Assembly (NCBI GenBank): GCA_903823025.1
Contig: CAIJRK010000027.1
Location: 1-64,000 of the forward strand
Source of the DNA: an uncultured beta proteobacterium
GTDB taxonomy: Bacteria > Pseudomonadota > Gammaproteobacteria > Burkholderiales > Burkholderiaceae_C
Direction: 5' to 3'
DNA: 64,000 nt
Positions 27,232 through 37,404 of this stretch are shown here, piece after piece. The position numbers and the translations under genes are program-made. The notes beneath the pieces are model-generated. The model was not told the origin of the DNA and did no database searches. It saw only the letters and a list, made by a program, of their open reading frames with translations. Positions within the stretch are counted from its first letter, which is position 1. Each line of letters opens with the position of its first letter.

Positions 27232-28394
27232 TGGACGTTCTTGTCAATGCAACGCCGTTGCTCGCGCCGCTGACCGGCATCGGGCAATATATTCGCCACT
27301 TGTTCTCGGCCATGGATCAACTGCCTGAGACCCATTTGCATGTGTGCTGCGGCCTGCGCTGTGAAACCGGAATGCATCTGCCGTCGCCCGTGGCCGCCCG
27401 CACCCTGCAAGGCGCTTACGGCTTGGCGCGGCGTTTACTACCTAACCCGCGTGCGATCAAGCGCCAGGTAGAAGCGGCCGCTTTTCGGTACCACGCCCGG
27501 CGCGTTCCGGCGAACACCCTCTACCACGAACCCAATTTTTTGCCCCAACCCTTTGATGGCCCAACCGTGGTGACCGTGCTTGATATGTCTTGCTTTGACC
27601 ACCCGGAGGCTCATCCGGCGGAACGCGTGCGCATCATGGAGCGTAACTTGCCGGGCGCCTTGCAGCGGGCAGATCACATTATTGTGATTTCTGAAGCCTC
27701 GGGTGCGGCTTTACGACACTGGTTCAAGGTCGATCCGGCGCGTATCAGCACGACTTACCTAGCCGCTGATGCCCGCTTTCAGCCCCATAGCGCGGCTCTG
27801 CTGGCGCCCGCCTTAACCCAGCTCGGCCTGACTTCAGGGGCTTACGTGTTGAGTGTGGGCACACTGGAACCCCGCAAAAACCTGAGCACGTTGTTTGCCG
27901 CCTATGCGGGCTTGCCCGCGAGTTTGCGCCAACGCTACCCGTTGGTGGTGGCGGGGATGAAAGGCTGGGACAACGAAGCACTGATGGCGTCGGCGACTGC
28001 TTTGGTGCAACGTGGTGAGTTGCGCTTTCTCGGCTATGTGGCCGACGAATTAATCCCGGCGCTGTATGCCGGTGCTGCCGCTTTTTGTTATCCGTCACGC
28101 TATGAAGGCTTTGGTTTGCCGGCGCTGGAGGCCATGGCCTGCGGTGTACCAGTCATTACCGGCAACAAGACGTCTCTGCCCGAGGTGGTGGGCGATGCCG
28201 GTCTCATGGTGGACCCGGATGATGTGGACGGAATGCGCGAGCGTCTGCAGCAACTATTGGAGGATCGGGCTTTTGCCGAGGCGCTGGGCCAGCGCGGTCT
28301 GGCACGCGCACAAACCTTCAGTTGGGACCGCTGCGCCCAGGAAACCTTGGCCGTGTACACGCGTGTCATGCAGCAACGGGGACACACCTTGTGA
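27231..28394 (+). CDS. GT4-type glycosyltransferase
   Basis: A 387-residue GT-B enzyme with GIGQYIRHL near the N-terminus, VLSVGTLEPRKNLSTLFAAY (about 205) and the donor-site block RYEGFGLPALEAMACGVPV (about 288). These are family GT4 features (rhamnosyl- and mannosyltransferases). It is translationally linked to both neighbours (TGATG before, GTGA after). Likely it adds mannose or D-rhamnose to the exported polysaccharide. Confidence 0.87.
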   Translation: MDVLVNATPLLAPLTGIGQYIRHLFSAMDQLPETHLHVCCGLRCETGMHLPSPVAARTLQGAYGLARRLLPNPRAIKRQVEAAAFRYHARRVPANTLYHEPNFLPQPFDGPTVVTVLDMSCFDHPEAHPAERVRIMERNLPGALQRADHIIVISEASGAALRHWFKVDPARISTTYLAADARFQPHSAALLAPALTQLGLTSGAYVLSVGTLEPRKNLSTLFAAYAGLPASLRQRYPLVVAGMKGWDNEALMASATALVQRGELRFLGYVADELIPALYAGAAAFCYPSRYEGFGLPALEAMACGVPVITGNKTSLPEVVGDAGLMVDPDDVDGMRERLQQLLEDRAFAEALGQRGLARAQTFSWDRCAQETLAVYTRVMQQRGHTL

Positions 28395-29554
28395 AAAAAC
28401 TGCGCGTTCTGCACATTTACAGAACCTACTTCCCGGAAACCCAGGGCGGTGGTCAAGAGGCGATTCGCCAGTTGTGCCTGGCAACCCAGTCACGCGACGT
28501 TGACAACACCGTCTTTGCACTGGCCCACCAGCCCGAGCCTTATTACATGACGCTGCCAGAGGGGCAATTGATTCGTGCCCGCTCCTGGCTGGAGGTGGCG
28601 TCGTGCGACTTTGGCGCTTGGGCGGCGCTGCGCCGCTGTCGGGCTGCCGCCGATCAAAGCGACATCATTCAGATTCACTACCCCTGGCCGTTTGCTGACC
28701 TGTTGCTGCCCTTTATCCGGCGGCGCCATCAGCCGGTGGTGGTGACGTATGTGTCCGACATCGTGCGCCAAAACGGCGTAGGGCTGGGCCAGCTTTACGC
28801 CCCGCTGCGCCGCTATCTTTTAGGCACGGCGACGCGCATTGTGGTGTCATCGCCCAATTACGCCAAGAGCAGTGACATTTTGCAGCGCTACAAGGACAAG
28901 CTGACTTGCATTCCTCATTGCCTGGCCGATGCCCCGTCGGCAACGCCTGAGACGCCCGCGTTAACGGCGGACTGGGCGCAACGCTTTGGCCGTAATTTCT
29001 TTTTGTTTGTAGGTGTACTGCGTTACTACAAGGGGCTAGATTTTTTGATTGCGGCGGCCCGTCAGGTCAACGCGCCTATTCTTATCGTGGGGGAAGGCCC
29101 GGAGGGCGAACGCCTGCGCAAAGAGGTGCAAACCCAAGGTTTGAGCAACGTGCACTTTTTGGGCGCCCTGCCCGATGCCGATAAACATGCTTTGTTTTCT
29201 TTGTGCCGTGCGGTTGTTTTTCCGTCGCATCTGCGGTCGGAGGCGTTTGGCATCACCTTGCTGGAAGGCGCGCGGGCAGCCAAGCCCCTGATCTGCTGTG
29301 AAATCGGAACGGGCACAACGTGGGTTAACCAGCACAACGAAACCGGCCTGGTCGTGCCACCCGGTGATCCGGTGGCGCTGGCACAGGCCATGAATAAGCT
29401 GGTCGGAGATGACGCGCTTTGCACCCGACTGGGTCAGGCTGCCCAGGTGCGTTGGCAGCAATTTTTTACGCCAGGGGTGGTCGGTGCGGCTTATCGGCAA
29501 CTCTACGACGAGTTGCTGATGACCGGGGCGTCCAACGCGCCCGCACCTCACTGA
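28391..29554 (+). CDS. GT4-type glycosyltransferase (WbpZ-like)
   Basis: The start is GTG 28391, overlapping the previous stop as GTGA; it gives KKLRVLHIYRTYFPETQGGG, the usual N-terminus. Later blocks are LFVGVLRYYKGLDFLIAA (about 205) and SEAFGITLLEGARAAKPLIC (about 280). The organisation resembles WbpZ-type transferases of the Pseudomonas A-band D-rhamnan locus, which are also clustered with rmd, gmd, wzm and wzt. The match to WbpZ is a judgement from memory. Confidence 0.85.
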   Translation: MKKLRVLHIYRTYFPETQGGGQEAIRQLCLATQSRDVDNTVFALAHQPEPYYMTLPEGQLIRARSWLEVASCDFGAWAALRRCRAAADQSDIIQIHYPWPFADLLLPFIRRRHQPVVVTYVSDIVRQNGVGLGQLYAPLRRYLLGTATRIVVSSPNYAKSSDILQRYKDKLTCIPHCLADAPSATPETPALTADWAQRFGRNFFLFVGVLRYYKGLDFLIAAARQVNAPILIVGEGPEGERLRKEVQTQGLSNVHFLGALPDADKHALFSLCRAVVFPSHLRSEAFGITLLEGARAAKPLICCEIGTGTTWVNQHNETGLVVPPGDPVALAQAMNKLVGDDALCTRLGQAAQVRWQQFFTPGVVGAAYRQLYDELLMTGASNAPAPH

Positions 29555-29582
29555 GGGCGGGCGACTTCAAGGTCGGGCGCGC

Positions 29583-31403
29583 ATGGGAAACCGTTTAACT
29601 GCGATGTGGCTGCTTCGCGTCGGCATTGCTTTACTGGCGTGTGCGCTTGTCCTGTTGATGGAGTGGCAACGTCCGGCCTTGGTGGTCAACCTTGATGAGG
29701 GGTTGCGCGACACTTTTCTTAAATTCACAGCAGACCCGCAGCCCGAAACGCGTTTGGTGGTGGTTGATGTCAATGAAAACGCACTCAAAGAAATCGGACC
29801 CTGGCCTTGGCCGCGCCATCAGGTCGCGGATTTGGTGGAGATTTTATTGGGGCCATACGGTGCGCAAGCGGTGGGCCTGGATATCGTGTTCAGTGAACCC
29901 GGTCATGCCCCAGGGGATGCCCGGTTGGCCTCGCTGGCCGAATATGCGCCGCTGGCACTGGCCCAAATTTTTGATTACACGCCGCGCGACACCGAGATTG
30001 TGCAAGGCACGCTGGTAGGTGGAACACCTGAACAACCGACGTTAAGTGCCGTTCGCGCCCACGGCTATATTGCCAATCACGCCGGTCTGACCGGGTCGCA
30101 CTGCATGGGCAATATTGGCTATCAACCCGACGCCGACGGTGTGCTGCGCCAACTGCCTGCACGCACTCGCTACCAAGGGCGCGATTACCCCCACTTTGCC
30201 AGCGCCTTGCTGGCCTGCCGCAACGGACAAGTCCAGACAGCCGCCGCAACACCCGGCAACCCGCAAGGCCTGTGGCGCGTGCCCTACACCCATGCGCTAT
30301 CAGCCTACACCGTTATTTCAGCAGCTGACATCCTGCACGAGCGTGTGCCGCACGCATTGATTGCAGGTCGCTACGTGCTGGTGGGGTCGTCATCGCTGGG
30401 GCTGGGCGACCGGGTCAGCACGCCGTTGACCCCGATTAGCGCGGGAGTGATGGTTCATGCAGCCAGTCTGTCGGGGCTGCTGGACTTGGCCGAAGGCCGC
30501 ACGCAGGCCCCTTGGTCAGGGCGTTTGGGGCTGCTGCTATGGACGGTATTGAGCATTGCGCTGGCGGTCGGCGGCATTGCCAAACTACCGGCCTGGGGCG
30601 GACTCTTGCTGCTGCTTGCTCTCGTCGCGGGCTGGCTGGGCGTGGCCTTGGCAGGCGTGGCCCGACAGGCCGAGTGGTCGGTGACGGCGCCACTTTGGGG
30701 CTATTTTTTCTTGCTGCTGGTGGCCGTGCCCCACGAATGGTGGCAAACCCAGCGCAAAACCCGCCGTTTGTTGGCGATGTTTTCACACTACGTGGCCCAG
30801 CCGGTGCTCGACGAGATTGTGCGCCTGGGTCTCAAACACAGCCTGACGCCTACGCTGCGCGAGGTCACGGTGTTGATTGCCGACATGGAGGGCTACACCC
30901 GCACGACATCGTCCTTGTCTTTGCAAGAGGCGGCCACGCTGACCAAAGATTTTCTGGACTGCCTGACACGCCCGGTTCTCACTTGGCGCGGCACGCTGGA
31001 TAAATACACGGGCGATGGCTTGGTCGCTTTTTGGGGCGCCCCCTTGCCCAGCCCCGATCAGGCGGACCGGGCGGTGAGTGCGGCGCTGGAGATTTTGAAA
31101 GAAGTTGACGTGTTCAATGCCGCCCGCCAGCGCCAGGGATTCGCCCCCGTGCGCGTGCGCATTGGCATTGAAAGCGGCAGCGCCCTGGTGGGCGATCTGG
31201 GCACGGCATTCCGAAGCACTTACACAGCAGTGGGCGACTGCATTAACTTTGCCTCGCGGCTGGAATCAGCGGCGCGCGACTTGCCAACCCAGTTGGTCAT
31301 CGGCTCCGCAACCCATGCGTTGCTGCGCCAGCACCACACGCGCTCACTCGGAGTCATTACGCTGCGCGGCACGCAGACCACGATTGAGGTTTTTACGGCT
31401 TAA
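29583..31403 (+). CDS. CHASE2-domain class III adenylate/guanylate cyclase
   Basis: An N-terminal membrane helix is followed by a CHASE2 sensor domain outside the cytoplasm (about residues 30-300: LVVVDVNENALKEIGPWPWP, AVGLDIVFSEPG, YVLVGSSSLGLGDRVSTPLT). Three further membrane helices (about 310-385) and a cytoplasmic class III cyclase domain (about 415-600) come next. Metal-binding Asp is in VLIADMEGYTR, the base-contacting Lys in LDKYTGDGLVAFWG, and the turnover region in TYTAVGDCINFASRLE. All key residues appear present, so it should make cAMP (or cGMP). It lies 28 bp after the second GT gene and likely feeds the CRP-like protein upstream. Confidence 0.9.
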   Translation: MGNRLTAMWLLRVGIALLACALVLLMEWQRPALVVNLDEGLRDTFLKFTADPQPETRLVVVDVNENALKEIGPWPWPRHQVADLVEILLGPYGAQAVGLDIVFSEPGHAPGDARLASLAEYAPLALAQIFDYTPRDTEIVQGTLVGGTPEQPTLSAVRAHGYIANHAGLTGSHCMGNIGYQPDADGVLRQLPARTRYQGRDYPHFASALLACRNGQVQTAAATPGNPQGLWRVPYTHALSAYTVISAADILHERVPHALIAGRYVLVGSSSLGLGDRVSTPLTPISAGVMVHAASLSGLLDLAEGRTQAPWSGRLGLLLWTVLSIALAVGGIAKLPAWGGLLLLLALVAGWLGVALAGVARQAEWSVTAPLWGYFFLLLVAVPHEWWQTQRKTRRLLAMFSHYVAQPVLDEIVRLGLKHSLTPTLREVTVLIADMEGYTRTTSSLSLQEAATLTKDFLDCLTRPVLTWRGTLDKYTGDGLVAFWGAPLPSPDQADRAVSAALEILKEVDVFNAARQRQGFAPVRVRIGIESGSALVGDLGTAFRSTYTAVGDCINFASRLESAARDLPTQLVIGSATHALLRQHHTRSLGVITLRGTQTTIEVFTA

Positions 31404-31486
31404 GCGCTTAACCCAGCATGGGCAATAAAAACTTTGACTAACATAGGTTGACTTCACAAAACTCAAGCACACACAAAAGCTAACCC

Positions 31487-32806
31487 ATGACCACCCTCAA
31501 CATCACTGACTACGCCCAAGCCCTTGGCTCCAAGGCCAAAGCCGCTTCTGCCTTGATGGCCAAAGCGCCCGCCGCGACTAAAAACAAAGCGCTGCGCACG
31601 CTGGCCAACTTGCTGCGCGCCAATGTGCCGTCGCTTCAAATCGACAACGCCAAAGACATTGACCGTGCCGTCGCCGCCGGTTTGGCTGAACCTCTGGTGG
31701 ACCGGCTCAAACTCAGCCCGCAGGTGATTGAAACCATTGCCCAAGGTTGTGAGCAGTTGGCCGCCATGGCTGATGTGATCGGCGAAATCATCGGCATGAA
31801 GCAGCAACCCAGTGGCATTCGGGTCGGTCAAATGCGGGTGCCGATTGGCGTGTTTGGCATGATCTTTGAAAGCCGTCCGAACGTGACGATTGAGGCGGCC
31901 AGCTTGTCGATCAAGAGCGGCAACGCCTGCATTTTGCGCGGCGGTTCGGAGGCGATTGAATCCAACAAAGCGCTGGCGCTGCTGGTGCAGCAAGCGCTGT
32001 TTGAGAGTGGTTTGCCCATGGATGCCGTGCAGTTGGTGCAGATCACTGACCGCGAGGTCGTGGGCCAACTCATCACGATGCCGCAGTATGTGGACGTGAT
32101 TATTCCGCGTGGCGGCAAAGGCTTGATTGAGCGTATCAGCCGTGATGCCAAGGTGCCGGTCATCAAACATCTGGATGGCAACTGCCACGTTTATGTCGAT
32201 GATCCGTGCGATATGGAGATGGCCGTTCGGATAGCGGACAACGCCAAAACCAGCAAATACAGTCCCTGCAATGCGACGGAAGGCTTGCTGGTGGCGCGCG
32301 CGGTAGCGGCAGAATTTTTGCCACAAATCGGCGCTATCTTTGCCAAAAAAGGCGTGGAGATGCGCTGTGATGCCGAAGCCCTGACTATTTTGCAAACCAG
32401 CCTGACCGTCGGACAAAGCCCGGTTCTTACCGAGACGGCGGAGGTGCTCAAGTTGCAAGCCGCCACCGAACAGGACTGGTACGAGGAATATCTGGCACCC
32501 ATCATCAGCATCAAGGTGGTGGACGGTGTGGACGCGGCCATTGCGCACATCAACCACTATTCGTCGCACCACACCGACGCCATCATCACGCGCGACCACA
32601 TGCACGCACAACAGTTTTTGCGGGAAGTTGATTCAGCCAGCGTCATGGTCAACACCAGCACCCGTTTTGCGGATGGTTTTGAATTTGGTCTGGGCGCTGA
32701 AATCGGTATCAGCACTGACAAGTTTCACGCCCGTGGCCCAGTCGGTATTGAGGGCTTGACGTCGCTCAAATACGTGGTGTTGGGCCAAGGCGAAGTGCGT
32801 CGCTAA
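31487..32806 (+). CDS. proA: Gamma-glutamyl phosphate reductase (proline synthesis)
   Basis: The 439-residue protein matches ProA over its length: [64 protein letters not shown], the active-site Cys in [13 protein letters not shown], and the C-terminal [19 protein letters not shown]. It reduces glutamyl-5-phosphate to the semialdehyde with NADPH. A housekeeping gene, unrelated to the glycan locus. Confidence 0.95.
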   Translation: MTTLNITDYAQALGSKAKAASALMAKAPAATKNKALRTLANLLRANVPSLQIDNAKDIDRAVAAGLAEPLVDRLKLSPQVIETIAQGCEQLAAMADVIGEIIGMKQQPSGIRVGQMRVPIGVFGMIFESRPNVTIEAASLSIKSGNACILRGGSEAIESNKALALLVQQALFESGLPMDAVQLVQITDREVVGQLITMPQYVDVIIPRGGKGLIERISRDAKVPVIKHLDGNCHVYVDDPCDMEMAVRIADNAKTSKYSPCNATEGLLVARAVAAEFLPQIGAIFAKKGVEMRCDAEALTILQTSLTVGQSPVLTETAEVLKLQAATEQDWYEEYLAPIISIKVVDGVDAAIAHINHYSSHHTDAIITRDHMHAQQFLREVDSASVMVNTSTRFADGFEFGLGAEIGISTDKFHARGPVGIEGLTSLKYVVLGQGEVRR

Positions 32807-32812
32807 AAGATT

Positions 32813-33142
32813 ATGCAAAGTCACACCCTGCAACACCGAATTCCCTTGGCCGTCGCGCTGCTGATAACGCTGGCTTACCCCTTGGCCGCCCACGCCAATT
32901 CTGAACTCGCCAGCGACAAAGGTTGTTACAACTGCCACGGGGCATCAGCACACGCTAAAGCACCCAGTTTTGAGCGGCTCGCCCGGCAACTTTCCAAATA
33001 CCAGGGCGACCTGGCTGCTGAGGACAAATATGTGACTAAATTTTTGACGGGCGAAATTTTTAACCACATTGATGCGCATGAGCAACTGACGCCTGAGTCA
33101 GCCAAAGCGTTGATTCATTGGTTGATTGAAGGGGGCAAGTAA
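32813..33142 (+). CDS. Small periplasmic c-type cytochrome
   Basis: A signal peptide (LAVALLITLAYPLAAHANS) precedes a single haem-binding CYNCH at about residues 38-42. The class I cytochrome fold would end at the helix SAKALIHWLIEGGK. No second haem site. The stop is followed 1 bp later by the GTG of the next gene. Confidence 0.85.
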   Translation: MQSHTLQHRIPLAVALLITLAYPLAAHANSELASDKGCYNCHGASAHAKAPSFERLARQLSKYQGDLAAEDKYVTKFLTGEIFNHIDAHEQLTPESAKALIHWLIEGGK

Positions 33143-33143
33143 C

Positions 33144-34169
33144 GTGACACACACGCCTGATTTCTGGCCCACTTGTGGCTACAACCTACTGACGCAAGAC
33201 GCGGCAGGGCATTTAACGGTCAGCGATGAATTTTTGCGTAGCTTGTTGCTGCGCCCGGAACTCGCGCCCATGCCTGATTCCTGCGCGGCTGAACTGGCGC
33301 TGCACGCGCACCTGTTACAAGCGCCGCGTCGTGAAGTCGCTTTGTTTGAGTTGGCAGCCCTGCAAGATCACGACGCGGCTGATAACTACGCAGTCTGGTT
33401 GCGGTTTCGCACCCGTTTGCTGGCTGAGCCGACGCTGGAGGCCAGCTACCTCGCCCTTTTTCAAGGCGAAGGTGTGGATGTGCCGCCGGTGATGGTTCAG
33501 CAACTGACTCAAATTTTATTGCGTCACATCCTGGGCCAACAGGCAACCGCCATGGAGGCCCGCGCGGCTGAAATGTTGTTTCGGACTCAAAAAATCTCGG
33601 TGCTGGAAGATGGCTCGGTCATGGCCGCCGATGATGAGACCGTGGAGCGTCATGCCTTGGCGGGCGGCTTTGGCAGCTTGGGTGAACTCCTCAAACAAGG
33701 CGGTGTGCCACTGCGTAGCGTCGACTTGGATGTGCTGGGCGCGGACAACGCGGCCGCCTATTGGCCGCGCAGCGAGTGGTTTGACTGGGTCGTCAGTTTG
33801 AACCACGGCCAACCGGCGCTGGACGCTTTGTGTCGCGTGCTGGAGCGCTGGATTGCGCATTTTTTGCGTGTCGAAGTGCACGTGCAAACGGATCGCGAGA
33901 TTGTGGATGAGCACTGGGTTTGGCACGTCGGACTGGACGCCCAAGCCAGCAGCATTTTGAATGACTTGTATGCCGGGGCGGATGTCGCTGAAGACCGCCT
34001 GTCGCGCTTGTTGTGCTTGTTTCGTCTGGAATTTGTCAATTCCGCCGATATGCGGGCGGAAGTGGCAGGGCGTCCGGTGTACCTGGCCATGGCGATGGAT
34101 GCGCAAAACCGGCTCAAACTGAAACCCCAGAACTTATTGCTGAACTTGCCGCTGGCGCGTCGCTCTTAA
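33144..34169 (+). CDS. DUF6352-like protein
   Basis: The 341-residue protein begins (after GTG) THTPDFWPTCGYNLL, followed by LTVSDEFLRSLLLRPELAP and a long helical body. It ends with a strand-rich part (DEHWVWHVGLDAQASSILND). I recognise the pattern as DUF6352, which in Burkholderiales often lies beside a small cytochrome c. GTG 33144 was chosen because GGGGG lies at good distance and it avoids overlapping the cytochrome gene. Function unknown. Confidence 0.8.
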   Translation: MTHTPDFWPTCGYNLLTQDAAGHLTVSDEFLRSLLLRPELAPMPDSCAAELALHAHLLQAPRREVALFELAALQDHDAADNYAVWLRFRTRLLAEPTLEASYLALFQGEGVDVPPVMVQQLTQILLRHILGQQATAMEARAAEMLFRTQKISVLEDGSVMAADDETVERHALAGGFGSLGELLKQGGVPLRSVDLDVLGADNAAAYWPRSEWFDWVVSLNHGQPALDALCRVLERWIAHFLRVEVHVQTDREIVDEHWVWHVGLDAQASSILNDLYAGADVAEDRLSRLLCLFRLEFVNSADMRAEVAGRPVYLAMAMDAQNRLKLKPQNLLLNLPLARRS

Positions 34170-34264
34170 AACCGGCTCACAGGCTGTTTTTAACGCTGAA
34201 CGCGCCAACCCGTGATGTCGCCGCAAGGTGTGTGGACTTTCTTAATTGCTAAACTCACACAAGG

Positions 34265-34289
34265 CCCCACGGCTCGCAAGACCGTGGGG
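34265..34289 (+). promoter_or_regulatory. Leader hairpin before the second full DUF6447 gene
   Basis: CCCCACGG and CCGTGGGG pair perfectly around CTCGCAAGA. It stands 25 bp before the ATG, as in the paralog at 5810. ATTATTAATT follows, so termination or attenuation is possible. Confidence 0.6.
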
Positions 34290-34314
34290 ATTATTAATTT
34301 AGAAGGAATCACTC

Positions 34315-34530
34315 ATGTCCAAAGTCACCATCGACAACAAAGAATACGCCATTGACAGCCTCTCCGATGACGCCAAAGGTCAACTGGCCAGCATCCAGTT
34401 TGTTGATCAGGAGTTAGCCCGTTTGCAAGCCAAAGGTGCTGCCCTGCAAACCGCCCGCATCGCTTACAGCAAAGCCTTGCAGGCTGCTCTGCCAGCGCCC
34501 TTTACTGGCGACACGATGAAGTTCAACTAA
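34315..34530 (+). CDS. DUF6447-family small protein
   Basis: The 71-residue protein is nearly identical to the one at 5810-6025 (two substitutions). It begins SKVTIDNKEYAIDSLSDDAK, has a helix from about 26 to 60, and ends DTMKFN. GAAGGA precedes the ATG. It is monocistronic: a leader hairpin lies upstream and a strong terminator 10 bp downstream. It lies convergent to the type I secretion operon, while its twin lies beside the likely substrates of that system, so a role in that export pathway is plausible. Confidence 0.87.
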   Translation: MSKVTIDNKEYAIDSLSDDAKGQLASIQFVDQELARLQAKGAALQTARIAYSKALQAALPAPFTGDTMKFN

Positions 34531-34540
34531 TAACCAACAA

Positions 34541-34571
34541 AAAAACAGGCGCAACGGCGCCTGTTTTTTTT
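34541..34571. terminator. Bidirectional rho-independent terminator
   Basis: AACAGGCGC-AACG-GCGCCTGTT with A run before and T run after. It serves both the DUF6447 gene and the convergent secretion operon. A second inverted repeat (CAGATAAC/GTTATCTG) lies at about 34574-34604. Confidence 0.85.
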
Positions 34572-34614
34572 ATCCAGATAACGGAAGGTTGCCAACCGTT
34601 ATCTGATCCTCTTT

Positions 34615-35982
34615 TTAGGGCTGCAACACCTGGTTCATCGCTGCCACAGCGACAACATCAGCGCTGCCAACCAGTGCCAGTAACCTCATCCGAGCCATCA
34701 AATACATATAACGGGTTTGTGCCAGATCACGCAAAACCACCATGCGCTGCTGTTCAGCGTTCAGAATGTCAACCACCGTGCGACTGCCCGCCTCAAACGA
34801 CTTGCGGCTTGACAGCACCAACTGGTCCGCCGAGCGCAAAGCCTGCTCCAGCGCCTCTATCTTGGGAATGTTTTCAGTCACACCGCGAAACTCTTTGTGC
34901 ACGCGCACCGTTAAATCACGGCGACCCGCCTCCAGCAATTGCTCGGCCCGGTCTTGCGCGGCCAGCGCTTGCCGCACAGACGAATTGACGTATCCGCCCG
35001 CAAATAACGGAATGGTGAGCTGCAGGCCCACCGATTGATTGTTGTAGCGCGACTGGGTGTTGGTCACGTTTTCGCTTTCGCTGCGCGAGAGTTGCAGCAC
35101 CGCATCCAGCGTGGGGTGATGCCCCGATTTGCTTTTATCGACTTCCTGGCGGGCCACGTCAAACTGGGCTTTGAGCGACTGCAGCTGCGGGCTGTTTTGT
35201 TCCGCGCGTGCCGTCCAGTCGGCCAGACTGTTGGGCTGGGGTTGTTGCAGTTCAAGCCTGGTGACGTTGAGCGTGGCCAGTTGGTCAATCGGCTGATTCA
35301 CCAGTATTTCCAGTTGCTGCAGGGTGTAGAGCACGTTTTGGCGGGCCTCAATCTCCAAGGCTACATTCATGTCAAGACGAGCTTGGGCGTCGTCAATGTC
35401 GGTGCGGGTTCCAACACCTGCCGCCAACGACTTGCGGGCCACATCCAGCTGCGTGGTGTAGGCCGTGCGCTGGGCCAAGACCAGGGCGAGTTGCTCATGC
35501 GTCAGCATGGCTTCAAAATACGCGCCACTGACGCGCACCGCCAGGTTTTGCTCCTCTTGCGCCAGCACAGCGTTGGCGTCGTCCACCTGCGCTTTGGCTT
35601 GCCGGTATTGGGCCGTCAAATAAGGGCGATACAGCGGCTGACGCAGGGTCAGAGTCTGGTTGCTGCTGGCGTAATCGGTGTTACTGGTTTGGTCGTGGCC
35701 TAAAAAGTTAGGCGTCGTGCTGGTCAACTGATTTTTGTTGTACCCCAGGCTAGCTGAAATGTTGGGCAACATCTGGGCACGCGCTTGCGGCAAGCGCTCC
35801 AGACCCGCCTGCGCGGTAGCCCGTGCCGCCAAAATAGTGGCGTCTTGCAATTGTGCGGCCTCGTAGGCCTGCAACAAATCCATCGACATCACGGCGCTCG
35901 AACCGGTGAGCAGTAAACCGCTCAACACCAACGCCTTGAAAGGCGCGCTGCGGGCTTTTCGCCCAAAATCATGGCGCATCAT
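34615..35982 (-). CDS. TolC-like outer-membrane channel of the type I system
   Basis: A signal peptide is followed by two repeated helical halves with TolC features (MDLLQAYEAAQLQDATILAA, LPNISASLGYNKNQ, LTLRQPLYRPYLTAQYRQAK, FEAGSRTVVDILNAEQQRMV). Length (455 aa) is normal. It is the last gene of the secretion operon; its start lies 4 bp after the HlyD stop. It would form the outer-membrane exit duct for the RTX proteins. Confidence 0.9.
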   Translation of the reverse strand: MMRHDFGRKARSAPFKALVLSGLLLTGSSAVMSMDLLQAYEAAQLQDATILAARATAQAGLERLPQARAQMLPNISASLGYNKNQLTSTTPNFLGHDQTSNTDYASSNQTLTLRQPLYRPYLTAQYRQAKAQVDDANAVLAQEEQNLAVRVSGAYFEAMLTHEQLALVLAQRTAYTTQLDVARKSLAAGVGTRTDIDDAQARLDMNVALEIEARQNVLYTLQQLEILVNQPIDQLATLNVTRLELQQPQPNSLADWTARAEQNSPQLQSLKAQFDVARQEVDKSKSGHHPTLDAVLQLSRSESENVTNTQSRYNNQSVGLQLTIPLFAGGYVNSSVRQALAAQDRAEQLLEAGRRDLTVRVHKEFRGVTENIPKIEALEQALRSADQLVLSSRKSFEAGSRTVVDILNAEQQRMVVLRDLAQTRYMYLMARMRLLALVGSADVVAVAAMNQVLQP

Positions 35983-35986
35983 GTGC

Positions 35987-37369
35987 TCACTCCTCTTTCA
36001 TGGACGCGGCGAGCCGCTTGGTCAATGGGTTCAACAGATAGGTCAACATGGAACGCTCTCCGGTCAAGAAGATCACCTCCACGGGCATCCCCGGTTGAAG
36101 CTGGCGCTTGCCCAATCTTTTATAGCCCTCAGCCGTCACGCCCACGCGGGCCAGGTAGTAACTGACCCCGGTTTGAGGGTCCACCAGCAAGTCACCCGAG
36201 ATCGAAGCCACTTTGCCTTGCACCACCAACTGCGGCGTATGGGCAAAAGACGAAAAGCGCACGTCAACAGGCAAACCGGTGTGCACGCGGTCAATCAGGT
36301 GCGGTGCCACGCGGGCCTCCACCAGCAAGGCCTGGTCTTCAGGCACGATGTCCATCAGTTTTTGACCGGGGGTAATCACCCCGCCAACGGTCTGAAAAGC
36401 CAGTCCAACCACTTGCCCGGCAGCGGGCGACTTGATCTCGATGCGGCTCAGGTCATCGGTGGCAGCAATGAATTTTTCAGCATCGCCATGCACTTCACGG
36501 GCCACGTCGGCCAGCTGCGAATCAACTTCTTTTTGATATTCCTGCTGGCGCAAAATGGCGCGCTGTTTGAGTTCGGACACCGCGCGTTGGGCACGAATCG
36601 TGTTGCCCTGCAATTCAGCAATGTTGGAACTGACGTCAGCAGCCATGCGTTCAAGTTCAAGCTGGCGGTTGCGCGGGGCGTAACCTTCTTTCACCAGCCC
36701 TCGGGTGTTGCTGAGTTCTTCGCTCAACAAAGTCTGTTGGGTTTTGCGATTGATCATCATGGCTTCATACGACTGAATCAGGCCTTGCTGACCCTGGATG
36801 GTTTCTTCGTTGGACTGAAGCTCGGCGCGCAGGGCTGCACGTCGGGAAACCAGCAATTGCTCCTGCGTCATGACCACTTGCTTGATTTGCGGGTCTTGAC
36901 TGGCCTCACGCACATCGGCGTGAAACGCGATGCGGGGCAGCCCTTGCTGCTCGGCCAGCAAACGTCCTTCCATGGCACGCAAGCCTAAATAACGCTGGCG
37001 AACGGTTTCAAAGTTAGCCCGTGCGACCGCCTCGTCCAGCCGAATCAGCAACTGGCCTTCTTTAACCCGGGAACCCTCGCCCACCAACACCTCTTTAATC
37101 AGGCCGCCGGTCAAGTGTTGCACCGCCTTGCGCTTGGTGTCGATGGCGATCATGCCTTGGGCGGGCACGCCTTCGTCCAGCGGTGCCAGACCGGCCCATA
37201 ACAAAAGACCAGTAAAACCCAGGCCCAAGGCCCACAGCCCAATGCGCGAGGCACGGCCCGTGTGCGCCGCCAGCGCCTGACCGTCTGTGGCCGACTTCGA
37301 TGGATCGGCGGCATCATTCTCGGAAGATGACTTGTTTGAGGGACGTTTAAACATATCTAGTTTGGCCAT
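35987..37369 (-). CDS. HlyD-family type I secretion adaptor
   Basis: One membrane helix at about residues 42-62 (LWALGLGFTGLLLWAGLAPL) follows a cytoplasmic N-terminus. The lipoyl/barrel part (EGSRVKEGQLLIRLDEAVAR) and a long periplasmic coiled coil (about 110-290) come next. The typical RIEIKSPAAGQVVGLAFQTV and the C-terminal GMPVEVIFLTGERSMLTYLL end with the family. It joins the inner-membrane ABC proteins to the TolC-like channel. Confidence 0.92.
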   Translation of the reverse strand: MAKLDMFKRPSNKSSSENDAADPSKSATDGQALAAHTGRASRIGLWALGLGFTGLLLWAGLAPLDEGVPAQGMIAIDTKRKAVQHLTGGLIKEVLVGEGSRVKEGQLLIRLDEAVARANFETVRQRYLGLRAMEGRLLAEQQGLPRIAFHADVREASQDPQIKQVVMTQEQLLVSRRAALRAELQSNEETIQGQQGLIQSYEAMMINRKTQQTLLSEELSNTRGLVKEGYAPRNRQLELERMAADVSSNIAELQGNTIRAQRAVSELKQRAILRQQEYQKEVDSQLADVAREVHGDAEKFIAATDDLSRIEIKSPAAGQVVGLAFQTVGGVITPGQKLMDIVPEDQALLVEARVAPHLIDRVHTGLPVDVRFSSFAHTPQLVVQGKVASISGDLLVDPQTGVSYYLARVGVTAEGYKRLGKRQLQPGMPVEVIFLTGERSMLTYLLNPLTKRLAASMKEE

Positions 37370-37404
37370 AACAGACTCAGCAAAAAAGGGGTAAGTAGGA
37401 GGGT